Positions 12,290-25,955 of a stretch of DNA of 64,000 bases are shown one piece after another. The position numbers and the translations under genes are program-made. Within the stretch, counting starts at the first letter, position 1; each line of letters begins with the position of its first letter. Source of the DNA: Rhabdornis inornatus (Eukaryota > Chordata > Aves > Passeriformes > Rhabdornithidae); contig VWZS01004822.1 in the NCBI GenBank assembly GCA_013397075.1, positions 1,169,887 to 1,233,886 on the forward strand. The letters are read 5' to 3'. The notes under the pieces are model-generated. The model had not been told where the DNA came from, ran no database searches, and saw only the letters and a list, made by a program, of their open reading frames with translations.

Positions 12290-13734
12290 CAGTTTCATCT
12301 AGACTGTTTGCAGGGCACAACACAGCAAAGCAGGTGCGCTCGTAAGCAACAGAACGATGTTGGTCCTTTTCTGTTTTAAACAGTATAACCATGTCAGTAC
12401 AGTTTGAACAGTATTTTAATGACTCAGACTGTTAAATGAACAGTCTGTTCTAAATTAGAACCTAAAATAAAGAACAAAATCAAAAGTGGCTAAAATCAAA
12501 GGTTTTTGCCTTGTCTTTATTTCTACAATTGTCAGACTGAGAGTGTTGATATCTTCACAAGCTACAGGACAACTAAATAATTCTCTCATGCTTTCCTTGT
12601 CATTCAAAAATAAAGAAAGGGGGGTAAGATGGGTATTATATTTGAGGTATTTTTTTGATATACAGATATTATCCTACCAATCCTATCAAAAGTTTGATTG
12701 TCTCAGATAATACTCAGCTAATTTAACCACAGTGCTAAAACTGTCAGTGGTACCCTTTGTGCAGTAATTGAATGGTGCTAAGGAGCTTCATGACCTTTGA
12801 AAATGCCAGCTCCCAACCAGGACCTGATGTAAAGTCTTTGCAAGCGCACACATCCTTCCACAAGATGTAACTGCTGCAGCTGTCACACTCAATTTTTTTA
12901 ATGTCAAATTCAGTTTGTCTTGTGTTTGGTATTTTGAATTCTATGCGTACTGGTAGATGACAAGTATTTTTATTTATTTCATTTAATGGTTTTTAGAGAC
13001 TTAATCAAAACCATAGTGTTAGAAAGCTTTTGTCTAAAGGGTGAAGGATAATGTCTTGTTTCTGACTATTTACTGAGACTTATGTATTAGAGGTCATGAC
13101 CTGAAATGTCTGACAGTTTGCATTTCCTCTTAGAATAGTATTTCACCTGAAGAATTTCAGCATTTATTTTAGAACAATATATAATGGAATAGGTTATCTG
13201 GCTCCTAAAATTGTTTCTATTCCTATTAATAATGATGTTCAAGAGGGCCTTCTAGATTAAGAGGTTTAACAGTGTAGAAAATCTATTCATGGTTGTATTT
13301 TATTAGTATCACACGCATATGTTTCTCCACATTACTGTATAATAAACCAATATTTCCACACAAAGAGTAACAAACCAATTAACAAAAGAATATGAATCAT
13401 AGATAAAAGGAGGTGATATTTTACCCATCAGATTCTGAGCTCAGCAAGAGGTGGTTTAGGTAGATATCAGGAACACTGAAGGAGTCAACACCTGTTCTTA
13501 GACATTGATACCTCTGACAAAGATTATGAATTAACCTTAAGAAAGAATGTAAATAAGCATGTGTATTTAACAGCAAAATACATTATACAGAAAAGTCTTC
13601 TGGCAGCATGTGAGAGAGACTGCAATAGAAGACAGAAAAATATACAAAAGTAAACAGCTAAAATCCTTAGTTTCAAAATTATTATTCAAAATATATTTTT
13701 TTTTCCTTTAAAAATAGGCAAAATATATTGAACA
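12290..13734. other. AT-rich unique sequence, no gene seen
   Basis: I see no recognised repeat or gene. Open frames are short and without recognisable domains. Confidence 0.5.
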
Positions 13735-13885
13735 TAGACCCATTTAATTTCACTCTTACAGTTACTTGTTTTCTTGTCTTTATCTCAACCCATGAGTTTT
13801 CTAATTTTATTCTTAGGATTCTCTTCCCCATCTCACCAGATGGGATGTGTGATGCTTAGTGACCAAGCTGGGGTTAAACCATAGT
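13735..13885 (+). mobile_element. 3' fragment of a family-A-type ERV LTR, plus strand
   Basis: The R/U5 end of the LTR family seen at 6583-7432 is recognisable in plus orientation: TTATCTCAACCCATGAG (13782), GATTCTCTTCCCCATCTCAC (13819), TGATGCTTAGTGACCAAGCT (13850) and GGGGTTAAACC (13870), with the terminus degraded to ATAGTG near 13885. The U3 part is missing or too diverged to see upstream; AT-rich sequence from about 13677 (ATTATTATT) might be its remains. It is an old, truncated copy. Confidence 0.8.
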
Positions 13886-16800
13886 GTATCCCAAGTGGAA
13901 TACAGAGAAGAATTAGAAAAGTGCAAAAAAACTTTCCATTATTATCTCTTCACACAATACATTCTCTAGGTAAATAGCTAAAGTACTTTATTCATGGGAT
14001 GTTCAGTGTTCCTAAGACTGAGTAGGATCTCGGTTTTTGTTATGACCACAACCTAGAATGTCAACAGCATCTCACAAACCTTCAGAATTTCTTACAAGCT
14101 ATGAAAAAATGTCTTAATTTTTCCCCACCCCACCCAGCTCTTTTCATTTTTTTTCTTGGAAACTGTAGAATATTTCTTGTGTACTATTACTACCGTATGA
14201 CTTTTCGTCTACATAAAATACTGATACATTTACTCTTTAAAATAAACCAGATTCCTATTCACCTTTCTTCTTATTTGCAGCTGCCTTTGAATTAAACTAC
14301 CTATCAATGACCTAACCATGTTGATTCAGATTTTATTGACAGCAGTACTGTTTTTTAAAAGTATTAACACTCTCTGCCAGGCTGTTCTGTAGACTGTCTT
14401 CAGTCATGAAATCATGAAGTCTTTTTCAGTTTGAAGAAAAAACAACAAAGACTGTAAAGGGTTTAGAGAAACACTTTCAAGTCAGGAAACTATGTGACCT
14501 TTATCTAAGCAGTCCATGCCATTTTCTAGCAGTAAAAAATTTCTTTAGACAATCAACTTTTTGGCTGAGATTTCTCAGTTGTATTGTCCTCAGTTGGATT
14601 AGAAACTCCTTTAGGCAACAACTTGAATATCTTCTGCCTTCCACACATATTTTCCTACATTACATACGTGATAAATATAGGTAAAATTGCAAATATGTTT
14701 ATTTCTTCAGTTTGAAGCTAAAAAACAAATTTATTGCTATAATTTTTGCCAGATTGCCTGTATATGTTCCTATCATAGTATCTGATTTGTAGTACAAAAA
14801 ATGTGTCATGCTGGGAACAAAAGAAGGGAGGCCTAAGCTAAACTCTGGAACTATGAACTATATAACAATGTCATTCAGCCTCTGTTGTGAACTGAAACCT
14901 ATCATTTAGTCTCTTACTGGAAGAGAGACAAGAAGAAGGGACATGGATTTAGGATTTTATTTATTAAATTTTCTGGCAACCCCCCTACATACATGTTGTA
15001 TACATAGGTTTTGGTCTGTGTCAACTTCAGAGATGTAGCAGACACACTAAAATTGTGTGCTGTTATGAAGGCATGTATCCAAACTTTTGGCTGGACATCA
15101 TATCCTGAATATTGCCCTAGTATCTTCTTTATAACAATGAAGGTTAGAGTACTAATAGGAGCATAAATGTCCAACAAAAAAATTGATCACTAAACCACCT
15201 TTTTTTTCATTTAGCCTGACCTATTATGGGCTCAATAACCTTTTTAATGTTAATAATAAGAACATTAATGTATCTCAGATCCAAGACTCACAATGATGCA
15301 AGTTATTCATATTTTCTACTAGGAAGTTCTCTAAAGTTGTTATTGGTTTAATCTATATAAAAAAACAAAAAAGGGAAATTTAGCCATTTTATATAAAGAG
15401 ACATATAAGCATCTACTGGAACAAATATTATAAAAAAGTAGAATAAAAATCATCAGTCTTAGGCAAATTGCAATTTGTCATAGCATATAGTTTCTGTGCA
15501 TTAACAACACTTCTGTGTGAACTAACATGGAAGCAAAAGTTATTTATCCTCAAACATTACAGGCCTGATCAGAAAACTTGATCAAATTAATCGAAAAGCA
15601 CTCAGTGATTTAAGTGTATCTTGGGTCAATCCCTTTGTTTGTATAAATAGCACTTCCATAGTTTTGCTCCTAGTCTTTGAAAGGTAATTTGCATGTTGCT
15701 TATCAGAAAGGTTGATGTATTAAAATTACTAGTTTCTGACACTGGAATTTAGTTTGTAAGATTTTATGAACAGCAAAATATTGCATCACAGCGACTTCCT
15801 CATAAATGTGACACTCTATGCTTCATTTTCCTGCAATAAAATGCAAATTATCCTTTTTGTGTCTGTATGTTTTCATGGTGACATCTGGGAATTTAGTAAG
15901 CTGTAGAATGGAGTTCTGCTTCTGTTGTTTGCCAAGAGGCTATCATTTTGATCTTTACCACTACAGTTTTTGAATTCTTGTGTGCTGGACATCAGACATA
16001 AAAATAATATTTCAGGGTATTTTAGAAAGAAATTTGTGTTTCTCCATAGCCTCAGAGACCATTTCCTGTAAAACATACCTGGAGATCAAGAATGTATTCT
16101 GAACAGGGTCACATTGCTCTGTTAGCAGTCTGAAAGCTGTAGAGCTGAGAATGGAAGTATAAATTATCTGATTAAAGGTATTCTCCCTGTGGAGTACATA
16201 GGTAAACATCATACCCCGAGGATTTCTTCAGAGGTGACTGCTGAGGTAAAATTCCTGCTGTTGGAGATTTAGATTCCTTGAACTTGAATTTCCTTGAAAT
16301 ATTGTTTCCCCCTCACAAGCTTAGACTGCTACAATTTTGCCCTGATTCCTAGTTCAATCTCTATTTTACAGACCTAACCTAGCTTTAAACAGTTAAAAAA
16401 AAAAAAAAAAAAAGGAAAAAAGTGAAAAAGTGGCCTTCTATGAGTACACTTCTATGTCTATGAGTACATCTGCAAGTAAAATTAAACCAAATATATTCAA
16501 GATATGTAACAATCTAAAGTTGCTGAGTTTGAGTCCCCATGTGACATTAACTGATGCAAGACTACTGGCTGGTGGCAGGCTCTCTTGTTCTGCCCTTTTT
16601 TACTGGGGCTAGGAAAAAAAAAATTAAAATTTAAAGTTTCCAAAGCCACACCTTTGAGGAAAATCAAATGTCAGTGACAAAAGGCACACAGGATAATTGC
16701 CCCATGCTGCATATCTAAAAGTTTGGAAAACAAAACCCCAGACTTTGAGTTATAAGGCACAGGAATTCTACATTCCAGGATTTTCTTTAGAAAGGCACAT

Positions 16801-19800
16801 TTTCAGTAATTCTAAATTAGAAATACTATTCTTGACACAGATGGCATCCATTGTACTTTTAGCACCATTTTTCTATAAGTAGCTTTCCAGAATAAGGTAG
16901 CTGTCTTCATTATTATACTGAGTAATTGTAACTGTAACAGTAGACTTTCATATAAATCATTGATGACTTTTCTGCAGGGCTCCTAGGGGTTTGACAAGGT
17001 TTTTGCTTGCTTTTTCAGCAAACTATTGTATCATACATGTGTTACACATCTAAGATCAAAAAAATTACTTCAACTCCAGCTTTAAATGGCCAGCTTCCTA
17101 AAGCTAACAGTGCCCAGGCCTGAATAAGATAAAGGCCAGTGCTAATATGAGTTCATTAATATGAAATGAACAGGCAATAAAAACCAAAACCAACACACTA
17201 GAACATTATAACTGTTTCAGAATACAAAAATATCACTGAGGCAAAATCTTCTGTCACCTATATGGTGATTTTAAGTTCAGACCAGGTAAAAATGCATAGA
17301 TGGGCTGTCAACACCAATGATAAAGATGATACTCCTGTTCTCTTACAGTGCCTCATCACCATCACATTTACTATATGTGACCTGATGCTGTCTGCTAAGA
17401 AATAATTGTGCTCCACTACAGAAAGTCATCTGGGGCTACCAATCTTCACAGAAGAGTCTTAATCAAGAACACCGGTACAGCAGATTGATCAGTGTTCATG
17501 TTATGCTGCAGAAAGCATCAGACATTGGTTACAGCCAAAGGTAATTTTTTTTCCAGATATTTGTTTTTTCCTTTTTTTTTTCCTTATTGTACCCTTAAGG
17601 CATGGAGTTTTATGAATTTTGAATACAGTCATACTTTCTTGTTTTGGAATGACATGTGAGCAGTTGAATTATCATTTGTATGTATCAGTCAAAGCTTATG
17701 TATTTGCACCATCTAGCTCAAATTCCTAATTTTTTTGTGTAGTTCATCATAAAGGTGGGGGCATAATCAATTTATCTTTCAGTTCTAAGTCACAGAGATA
17801 TTTGAGAGAATGCAACAAAGCTTACACAAGGATTGACTGAAATTAGCTAGGGAACATAAATCCCATGGCTTTTAAACTTTTCTGGAAGTCCAGACAGCAT
17901 TGTTTTACTTGATTGCTTTTTGGTTTCCGTAAAGGTAGCAAAACATGGACACTGTGTGATTATCCAATGTGCAGACCCCCTCACACCGCTCATTAATGGC
18001 CCTTAGCTGAGATAGAAGAGTGAAAATACAGACAACCAAGCCTTAAAACCAGCTCCACTGAAATAGCCAGAGGTAATATTATAAGAATGCAAATTTTCTT
18101 GTGTAGATAAACTGGTCATTATGTTTAAAGACAGCTCATCATGTATTTATTGGGTTTTGCTGCTATACTGAGGAGAGGACAAAAAGAAAGTGAAGAAGAT
18201 GACAGAGGAAAAACACAGTAATTCAATAATTTATTTAGCTGTCCTTTTTGTTTAATTGAAAAAAAAAAAGTAAAAGAAGAAGAAAGAAAAAAAAAAGAAA
18301 TTGCAAACACAAGCAGCAATTAGTGTAAAATGATGTCCTCAATGTCAAATCCCAACCTGGAAGGAAAAGGTTTTAAAATTAAATAGGTGCTCTCATGTCT
18401 ATTTTAGCTTTAAGCATATACCCACCTGTGAAGTTTCTGGATAGAAAGAAACTACTTTCAGGCTGGCTAATGAAAAGCACCAGCAGCATGGCATAGGTCA
18501 CCACCAGTATGATGCATTTTCGAACTTCCTGACCTCATCAGAGTCTTCAGCAGCAGAGAAAAATCTGGCAAACTGACTTCCCGGCTTTCCTCTTTTAACT
18601 GGCAGAATTTGTAAGCCAATTGTGAAATTTATAGCAATACTAAATGACTAGGTGTTTTTTCCAGTAAATACCCTTTCCAGTATTCCAAAAAGTCAGTCAA
18701 GTCAAAGTGTTTGTACATAGTTTATACACACACACAGAGGCAAATATATACAAATGCAGCAATGCACCTCAGTGAGCAGGGTAAGGACTTCAGACAGCAC
18801 TCAATGTCTTTCTTTCTTTGTCTTCCTTTTTTGTTAATGAGCTTAAAACACAGATGAGGGAAGCTAGAAGGCTTTTCCAGTCTTGGCTTTGTCATGAATG
18901 ACAAATGATATACAGAAACCTGCTAAACAGTTTTCATTATGTTTAAGTATTTTCTGTTTCTTGCCAGATATAATCTACTGTAGCTACTACCTTCTGTAAT
19001 CAGTTTTTATTATGTATTTTGGTGTACATGAATAGAGCTTTGTTAGTGCTTGATTTAGAGCAGTTATAAATGCCCTGAAATAAACATATGTAGGTATGAA
19101 AATGTTTCATGGGTCTGACACTACAGAATTACCCACGTGTCATCCCTAAAAAAATACTTTCTTAATATGAAAAGTAAATGAAATAACATTATTATGACTT
19201 AGAAAGGAAGGAACTAGCATAAAAGTATTATAATTTGTCATTCTTTTAATGATTTTTATTACTTCAATAAAGAGTGAACAATTCATCATGTCTGAATTAA
19301 AAAAAAAAAGGCAAAAAGCTTACTAAAAGAGTTGTCGGTGCAATATAACATAGAATATTACAACTTCTGTGTTATTCCATTTAACAAACATCAGAGAAAG
19401 GCTGTAATATAATTTCATTTGTCATTTAGCACTAGGTTGGTCCCAAGTGCTCTGAATGATCTTTGTGTGAATAGATAATTGATAAAGGGGATTTTAAGAA
19501 AGATTTTTTAAAAAATTTCCTTAAGTAAGGTTTTCTAACTACTGCATATTATATACTGTAAGTTCTCATTAGAATAGGATCTCTATGCATAAATCATAAA
19601 ACGATGAAAATAATATGCATATTTTAGCTGAAATTAGATATATCACCCTAAAATAGGTGAAATTAAAATATGTTCTCATTAATAATATTTTTAAACAAAT
19701 TATTAATAATTGGTTTAAAAGCACAAAAGCAAACAAAGTCAGAAAATGTGTGGGGGAAATGAAATAGTAAAACTGCATTAAAATAATTCTTTCCAAAGTT

Positions 19801-20556
19801 TTAGAAATCTGTTCAATTTCTTATGGTGAAAACTTGGAAACTGACTTTATGATACTGATAGGAATATAAAGCTGGCACACACAAGTCGTAACTGCAAATT
19901 TCAACCTTTAACCTTCTCAGCTGAGATGACTTCAAAGTATTCTCTTGACCAAGGCATAACCTGAAAGCTAAATGGGTTGAGATCATTCTGGCTCTGATGA
20001 CCTAAAAGGCATATGAGGGTCATGCTTCAGCACTCAGTTGTTAGTAAAGCTTCTTAGCACACATGGGCTAAGAAACTGTGGGCATTGAAATCTTTATCTC
20101 AAAAAGAATTTTAAAAATTCCCCAGACTGGCTGAGTTTCTCTGGCTCATTTGCTCTGCTTCCTTGCTCTGTGCAGAGAGAGAAAGATAAGTAGAATTCAT
20201 GCAGAACTATGCTATGCTATCAAGGAAAAAGTGACTCCCTGGGACAGACTGTATACATTCCTTTATGGTTTTAAAAGCCAGCTACATTTTTTGCACTCAG
20301 TAAAGATCCCCTGCCACAGCATAGCCCCCATTAACCCCTCTGTTTCATAGAGCACTTATGTGTGGGGAGAGCAGGGCCTGGAAGGAAGACCTGAGTATAA
20401 CCTAAGGCAAGTGAAATTATTTTCACTGTTATATGAGACTATTCCAGTGTTTTCTTCATATGTTACTGATGCTTTGAGCTATATTAAATTATACTGTTTG
20501 CTCACTGACCTCTTAGGGAAAGGGGGTAGAAGCAAGAGCCTGAGGGATGGACGGAG
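13886..20556. other. AT-rich unique sequence, no gene seen
   Basis: Long stretch with no recognised repeat family or gene. Minor items: an A-run at about 16396-16415, an A/G-rich tract at about 18257-18300, a short CA run at about 18725-18737, and a small AT hairpin near 19678-19708. Slightly GC-richer patches at about 17930-18020 and 18470-18610 could not be identified. Confidence 0.5.
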
Positions 20557-20614
20557 GGATGGATGGATGGATGGATGGATGGATGGATGGATGGATGGAT
20601 GGATGGATGGATGG
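20557..20614. repeat. (GATG)n microsatellite
   Basis: About 14 uninterrupted copies of the tetranucleotide GATG, with imperfect flanking units just upstream (GGGATGGACGGAGG). The period of four read in frames of three gives spurious Trp-Met-Asp-Gly repeats on plus and Ile-His-Pro-Ser repeats on minus. The near-perfect array suggests it is young or still mutating. Confidence 0.97.
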
Positions 20615-21714
20615 CAGAATGAAGAAGTCTCAGTTTGTGACTGAAAATCTGCAGGAATTTTGGTGCCATGTTTTGTGTAACACCAGAGAATGGATGCCTG
20701 AGACTACAGATCAAAAGACATTTACACACTTGAAACAACATTTCTCCTTCTGGGGAAGTAAGAGTAGGATTGTTTGTTAACAGGTTCTTCAGGAAACAGG
20801 GATTTAACTCCTTCCAAGGGTTCAACTGCATTTGAGCTAAGTTTTGGTTTTGATACAGGATAGCTAGGTAAATATGGCTCAGCTGTCTGAGAAAGGCTAA
20901 ATTGTGAGAATGAGCTGCAAAGTCTAGAAGTCAGAGATACCCATATAAGAAAGGTGAGATGGCAGAAAGAGGTAAGACTCTTGAGACAGCAGTAGGTAGC
21001 TGCACAAGGATTCAAGGAGAAAATCACAGACAAGAAAAGGTATAAAATCCTAACAAAAAAGCGGAGTCATGAGATGGCAACCCAGAAATTCTGAGAATGA
21101 GCCCTTTCCAAGGAGGAACGGAATCTGACTCTTCCCAACAGTCTGATGACTGCTTGGACAGCAAAGACTCACCTGCAGTATTAATAGTTACTGTAATAGC
21201 TTGTTAACTGTAACTACCTATTCTGGGATTTGCCTATTAAATAATTGTTTTGCAATTTAAGCTGTGTATATCCTTGCAGAGGTACTTTGCTTATTTTAAA
21301 TGACTTCTGCATGAAGTGAATTGGAGAGGAAGTGCAATAACCATACATGAGACTAAACTGGGAAGCAAAAAGGGACAGAGTATTCAGCATTGCCACAACT
21401 TATCAAAATCAGACCTAGCTGAAAACAGTCATTTTAAAAAGTATCACATATACTCTGTTTGCACGTATTGCGTACTGCTCCTTTGCCCAAGTGGTCTTCA
21501 TGCACCTCACCTGAAAAAGATGGGCTTTTTTATAGCTTTTTCTTTCTCTGGAAAAGAAGACAATTTAATGATTAGCTGATTGAAGAAGGGTTAGGAAAAA
21601 AGCATAACAAAACTGCTGTCAGTAGTATTGCACAGTGTTACAAAGTCTATTCTGGCTTGGGAGCTTTGTCTTGGACATTAGGAGAAAAAGTCTACCATGT
21701 ATACTGGGAAAGTA
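20615..21714. other. Unique sequence, no gene seen
   Basis: Somewhat less AT-rich than the surroundings. It has open frames of 60-109 codons on both strands, several of which start inside the microsatellite. No domain or repeat is recognised. Confidence 0.5.
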
Positions 21715-21880
21715 GTGCAGAGCTGTAACAGGCTATGCACAGAAGCTGCAGGATCATTGTCCTTGAAATTTTCCAGGATTTGCCTACACCTGACCTACTG
21801 CTGGACATAGACTCATTTTAGATGAAGGTCAGGCTAGATGTCCTCCAAGATCCCTTCTCACCAAAAATTCTGTTAAATAC
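21715..21880 (+). mobile_element. Old CR1 3'-end fragment, plus strand
   Basis: The order of weak matches follows the CR1 3' tail: GTAACAGGCTATGCACAGAA (a degraded form of the 'aacaggctgcccagagaa' region), CCTTGAAATTTTCCAGGATT, then AGGTCAGGCTAGATGTCCTC and CAAGATCCCTTCTCACC, finishing near AAAATTCTGTTA. Divergence is high, so it is an old insertion. The call rests on the order of landmarks, not on any one match. Confidence 0.65.
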
Positions 21881-23850
21881 TGTACTCTACAGGTAAATTG
21901 AGGGAAAAATATCAGTTGTCCTTCGTATAAAATGCAGAAAGAAGAACAGATTTAAGTTAAGCAGTGTTACTGTCCTTTTAGTTATCTGCACATGTGTTTT
22001 GATGTTGATTACTGTCTACCAACTTGCCTATCAGAATGAAAGCTTGGTAAGGATGCTGTTAGCACTAACCATTTCTGACCTGAATCTCTCCTTCTGGCCA
22101 TCAGGATTTCACAGCATGTATATTAGACTTAGTCTTTCTACCCCACTCTCTGTTTTATGTTAACGTCCTTCATACCTTAATCCTTTCTGACTTTATTCTG
22201 TCCTTCCAAATCAAATAATGACAGAAGAATGTTAGCTTTGAAGCACACTGATTCCTAAACTATTTCCACACCACAGAAGCTTAACCTGAATGTCACAGTG
22301 TAACTACAGTTTAGAAAAATGGGTTTGTGTGTATCTATTTGAAATCTGAATCTTCCCTTTAGAAACGTCTCTGGTAATTGAGGGAATATTATGAGGCGAA
22401 TTCTTTCAGATGTGATTCACAATTCACAATAGAAGTGTTCATACAGTAATATCAATTTACCATTTATTATCTTCACACTTGGAGTTGGCCCTGAACAATA
22501 AAACGAGGGGTTACTAACACTACCCTTCTTTCTTTGTACTAATACAAATTCTCAAGTGCTCAACTCAAAAGCGCTACTAAAGAAGAATTTAAAGAATAAT
22601 TGAGAATTTGCTTGCTGTAAGAGGAGCAGGACATGAGAGTTTGTTATGAAGAATATGAAATTCCAATTATGCATCTCCTTTTTTCAAAATATACCCAGCA
22701 AGAGAAAAAAAAAGTCTGAATTCCCAGCTTTATGCAAAATGCTTATCAGATTAAAGAACTTATAGAATTGTGAATCACAGCTATCTCTGTTATTTCATTT
22801 AGGTTACCACCGTTCTGTGTTTAAAAGGGGGTTTACTAATTTTATTATTCTTATTATAGCTGATAAGTATGTTATTCATGTGGGCATGCAGATTACACAC
22901 ACCCTGAAAATTGTTAAGCAAGTATATAGATGATAAACGAGAAAACTGATTCACAATAAATTCTGAGACAAACTGAGTTTGTATTGTGTTTTAATGACTA
23001 TTGAATGTAGACTCTGTAACAAATATGTTGCAGAACAAATATGTATAGCAACTCAGTTATAACAAAAATATAGAGTGCATAATTTTTTGTTATCCATGAA
23101 TACACTATAAACTTTTTCAAGCATCAAATTTTACCCAAAGTCATAGAATCTAAGTGGTGAAAATAATGAAAATGTGAATTGATTCAATAATTTTTTTTGA
23201 GAATTGTAAGATTGTCTCCTTTGATTCCATTTTCCAATGTTGCTTAATTATTTAACTTAAAACTTTGTTCAAAACAGTGATATCAACTTCCCCCTAAATT
23301 CACTATTCTTTTGCAAATTACATTCAAGACAATATTACAGTCTCATAAACTGAATCAGAAAAGTTCAGTGGAATTTAGCAGCTTAATTATGCATCTTGGT
23401 AACTTACTAAATGAAAATCCTGAGCAGGAAGGTGCCATAAAACCTTCCCCATTTTCACCCTTGCAAAAAGAGCTCCATAAGTAAAAAACAAAACATAATT
23501 AGGGGACAATGCAAAATACTCTTACAAGGCCAATCCAAGGCCCATCCTTGGGATTTACGCTTTGGTCTGTGTGAAGATAGTTCAGTTGAGCCTTCACCCG
23601 TGCACAAAGCGGAGAACAAGGAAAAGAAAGCTCCACTCACTTTTCATCCCAGCCCAGAGGGAAGACACCCAAGACATTTTTCCCCCTTACATGCCTTATT
23701 CATCCTGCTCCTGTTATCATTCCAGTGACATTTACTTGAAGTGAAGGATGAGAAATCAAACGTCAGAAAAATGAGACAGAAAGGTCACTTCTATGCCTAC
23801 TCTTCCTTTGCACTTATGCTGCATCTGGGACTCTTGCAACTGGAAACGCT

Positions 23851-23911
23851 TTTCCTCTCCCTCTCTCTGTCTCCCTCCCTCTTCCCCCCTACCCCTCTCT
23901 GCTCCCCTCTT
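23851..23911. repeat. CT-rich polypyrimidine tract
   Basis: About 60 bp of almost pure C and T on the plus strand (CTCTCTCTGTCTCCCTCCCT and similar), giving an Arg/Glu/Gly-rich spurious frame on the minus strand. It has no fixed period. Confidence 0.85.
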
Positions 23912-25867
23912 ACCTTCATCTCAATATATATTTTAAGCCTAACCAAAAATCCAGTCAAAGCCTTGCTAAGTGCCATATTCTTTCTGGATGCTCTAAAGTT
24001 TGCAAGTAAAAGTTGCCTCAAAACTCTTCTGTTTCTTCCATGTTGTTTCTTCTATATACCCAGGGTATATCCAACTGTGTTCCCCTGTACCCGCTAAGTA
24101 GGATGGGATATTTCAAGCATTTTCCTTTCTTCATAGAATAATTTAGGACTGATCTATACTTGAAAGGAGCTGCCTTGCAATTACTACTGCTGATGCATTC
24201 CTTAAAGTAGAAGTGTCTAACAGTATCATTAATATAGCAAGTGATGTGTGTTTTATTTGCAACACAGCCACATGCACTGAGGAGAAGCTTTTGAAATGAA
24301 AGTATCATCTGGTGATTACTTGAAAGAGAAAAAATAACTCCTCATAATAAGAAGTCAAAGGAATTAGTTTCTGAAAGATGAGTAAAAATTATATACTTCA
24401 CTTTCATTTGTGAAGTGAGACATCTCTATAATATTATAGTTCCTTTCCTTGTCCTATGCACAAGAAATGTTCCTGCAGAACCTAAACAGATATGTAAGCA
24501 CTTCTAAGAAAATAATAGAATGCTAATAATCAAGAAAATAAACTCTTCTATAGATGGCCACATTCGTAAACCTTACCTGTGAGGCTTCTGAAATACCCAT
24601 ATCAGCATATCCACGTCAAAATATCCATATCAAAGTTCAGTCCAGACTGTGTATACCTGCCAGACTGTGCATATATTGCCTGTGAGCACCACAGAATGCT
24701 GGTGCTAATTCCTTTCAGCCAAGCTTGAATATCACTGAAACAGTATTGGAACCTCCAAGACCAGCAAATATCAGGATTCATGGAAAACTAATCTCATTCC
24801 TGGAAATCAGCAGTAATTTCTGTACCCTGATGATGATTTCCATTTCACTGAAGTATTGTCTACGTCAGTTCTGAGGACACAGAAAACTTTTTTTCTGGGG
24901 GGGTACTGGCTGAGAGCAAGAGTCTTCTTAGTAGGCAGAATGGCGCGCATTCTGGTGGAGAATATAGCCAAGAAAAAAAAAAGATGACTGAAAGGTGAGC
25001 ATGTAGTCTGAGGCAGTGAGGACTAGGAATGAATACAATATGACAGGATCAAGTGGAAGAAAGGTAGACAAAGGTTGGAAGGGTTTCCCTGAATGTCGCT
25101 AAAGCAGTATTCCTGTTATCATACAGGAATGCTGCACCATACATATTAACAGCTCAGCTTCACAGGGTATGGAAAGTTAAAGAAAATCCAGAATATCAGA
25201 ATAGCACAATTCAGACATGACATTTCTGTAACTGAGGCATGCAAGGGAGCAATACTACTGGTAATATATCTCTTTTACCTTCAGTATTGAAGTGACCATA
25301 TTCCCACTACTATGTAGCTGGTTAGAGAAAAGGGATGCTTGCAGAACTCTTTAGTTTAAGCCTGGCAAAGCATTCAAACTCGTTTCTCAGATTTGTGCCA
25401 AGCTGCCTGACAATATTTTGTGATCACATTCCCCAAAACACATTCATGAATGTATAAAACATTATCTGACAAGATGTTTCCAAGTTTTTCAAGCCTGCTA
25501 CTGAAGAAAACAAAATAATCCTATTAAATGTTTTCTGTCTGCCCTTATTGTTGTACAGCAACACAGTTCTCAAGCAATACCATTTTCTCCAAACTCTGTG
25601 ATAAGCCATTACTAGCTTTTGTGCAGCTGCCACTGCTGCTGACTGGCTTTTGTACAAAAGAGTAATTTCCAATTTACTGTTTTGCCCTGCATTTCCCATG
25701 GCAAGAGCCCTTACAATGAAAAGATTCTGAAGCTGGTCATCCAAGCCTGTCCCAGGCCATCTCAGAAGCTGGCCTGTTTGCAATAAATGACTACAACAAA
25801 GAATCCATTACCAACTTATGGAAACTTTGGGGAGTTAAGAGAGATTAATTCAGGTCTGCACTAAATC

Positions 25868-25955
25868 AGAAAAAAAAACCCAAAAAAACCCAACAACAAA
25901 ACCCAAACAAACAAACAAAACCCCAGAAGAAACAAACAAAAAACCCCAACAACAC
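25868..25955. repeat. A-rich low-complexity tract with C interruptions
   Basis: Units such as AAAAAACCC, CAACAA and AAACAAAC make up about 90 bp. It is the same type of sequence as at 2306-2452 and 6696-7080. An AT-only stretch follows at about 25971-26022. Confidence 0.85.

Noticed and set aside
20360..20831. Open frames with WMDG or HPSI repeats on the two strands
   Set aside because: They are translations of the GATG microsatellite.
23142..23165. Possible CR1 minus-strand terminus (CATAGAATCTAAGTGGTGAA)
   Set aside because: Only about 20 bases resemble it and nothing downstream continues the CR1 match.
24133..24160. Possible CR1 minus-strand terminus (CATAGAATAATTTAGGACTG)
   Set aside because: The match stops after about 20 bases, too little to support an insertion.
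25424..25783. Minus-strand 119-codon open frame
   Set aside because: No domain recognised; could be tested by conservation, but the sequence alone gives no support.
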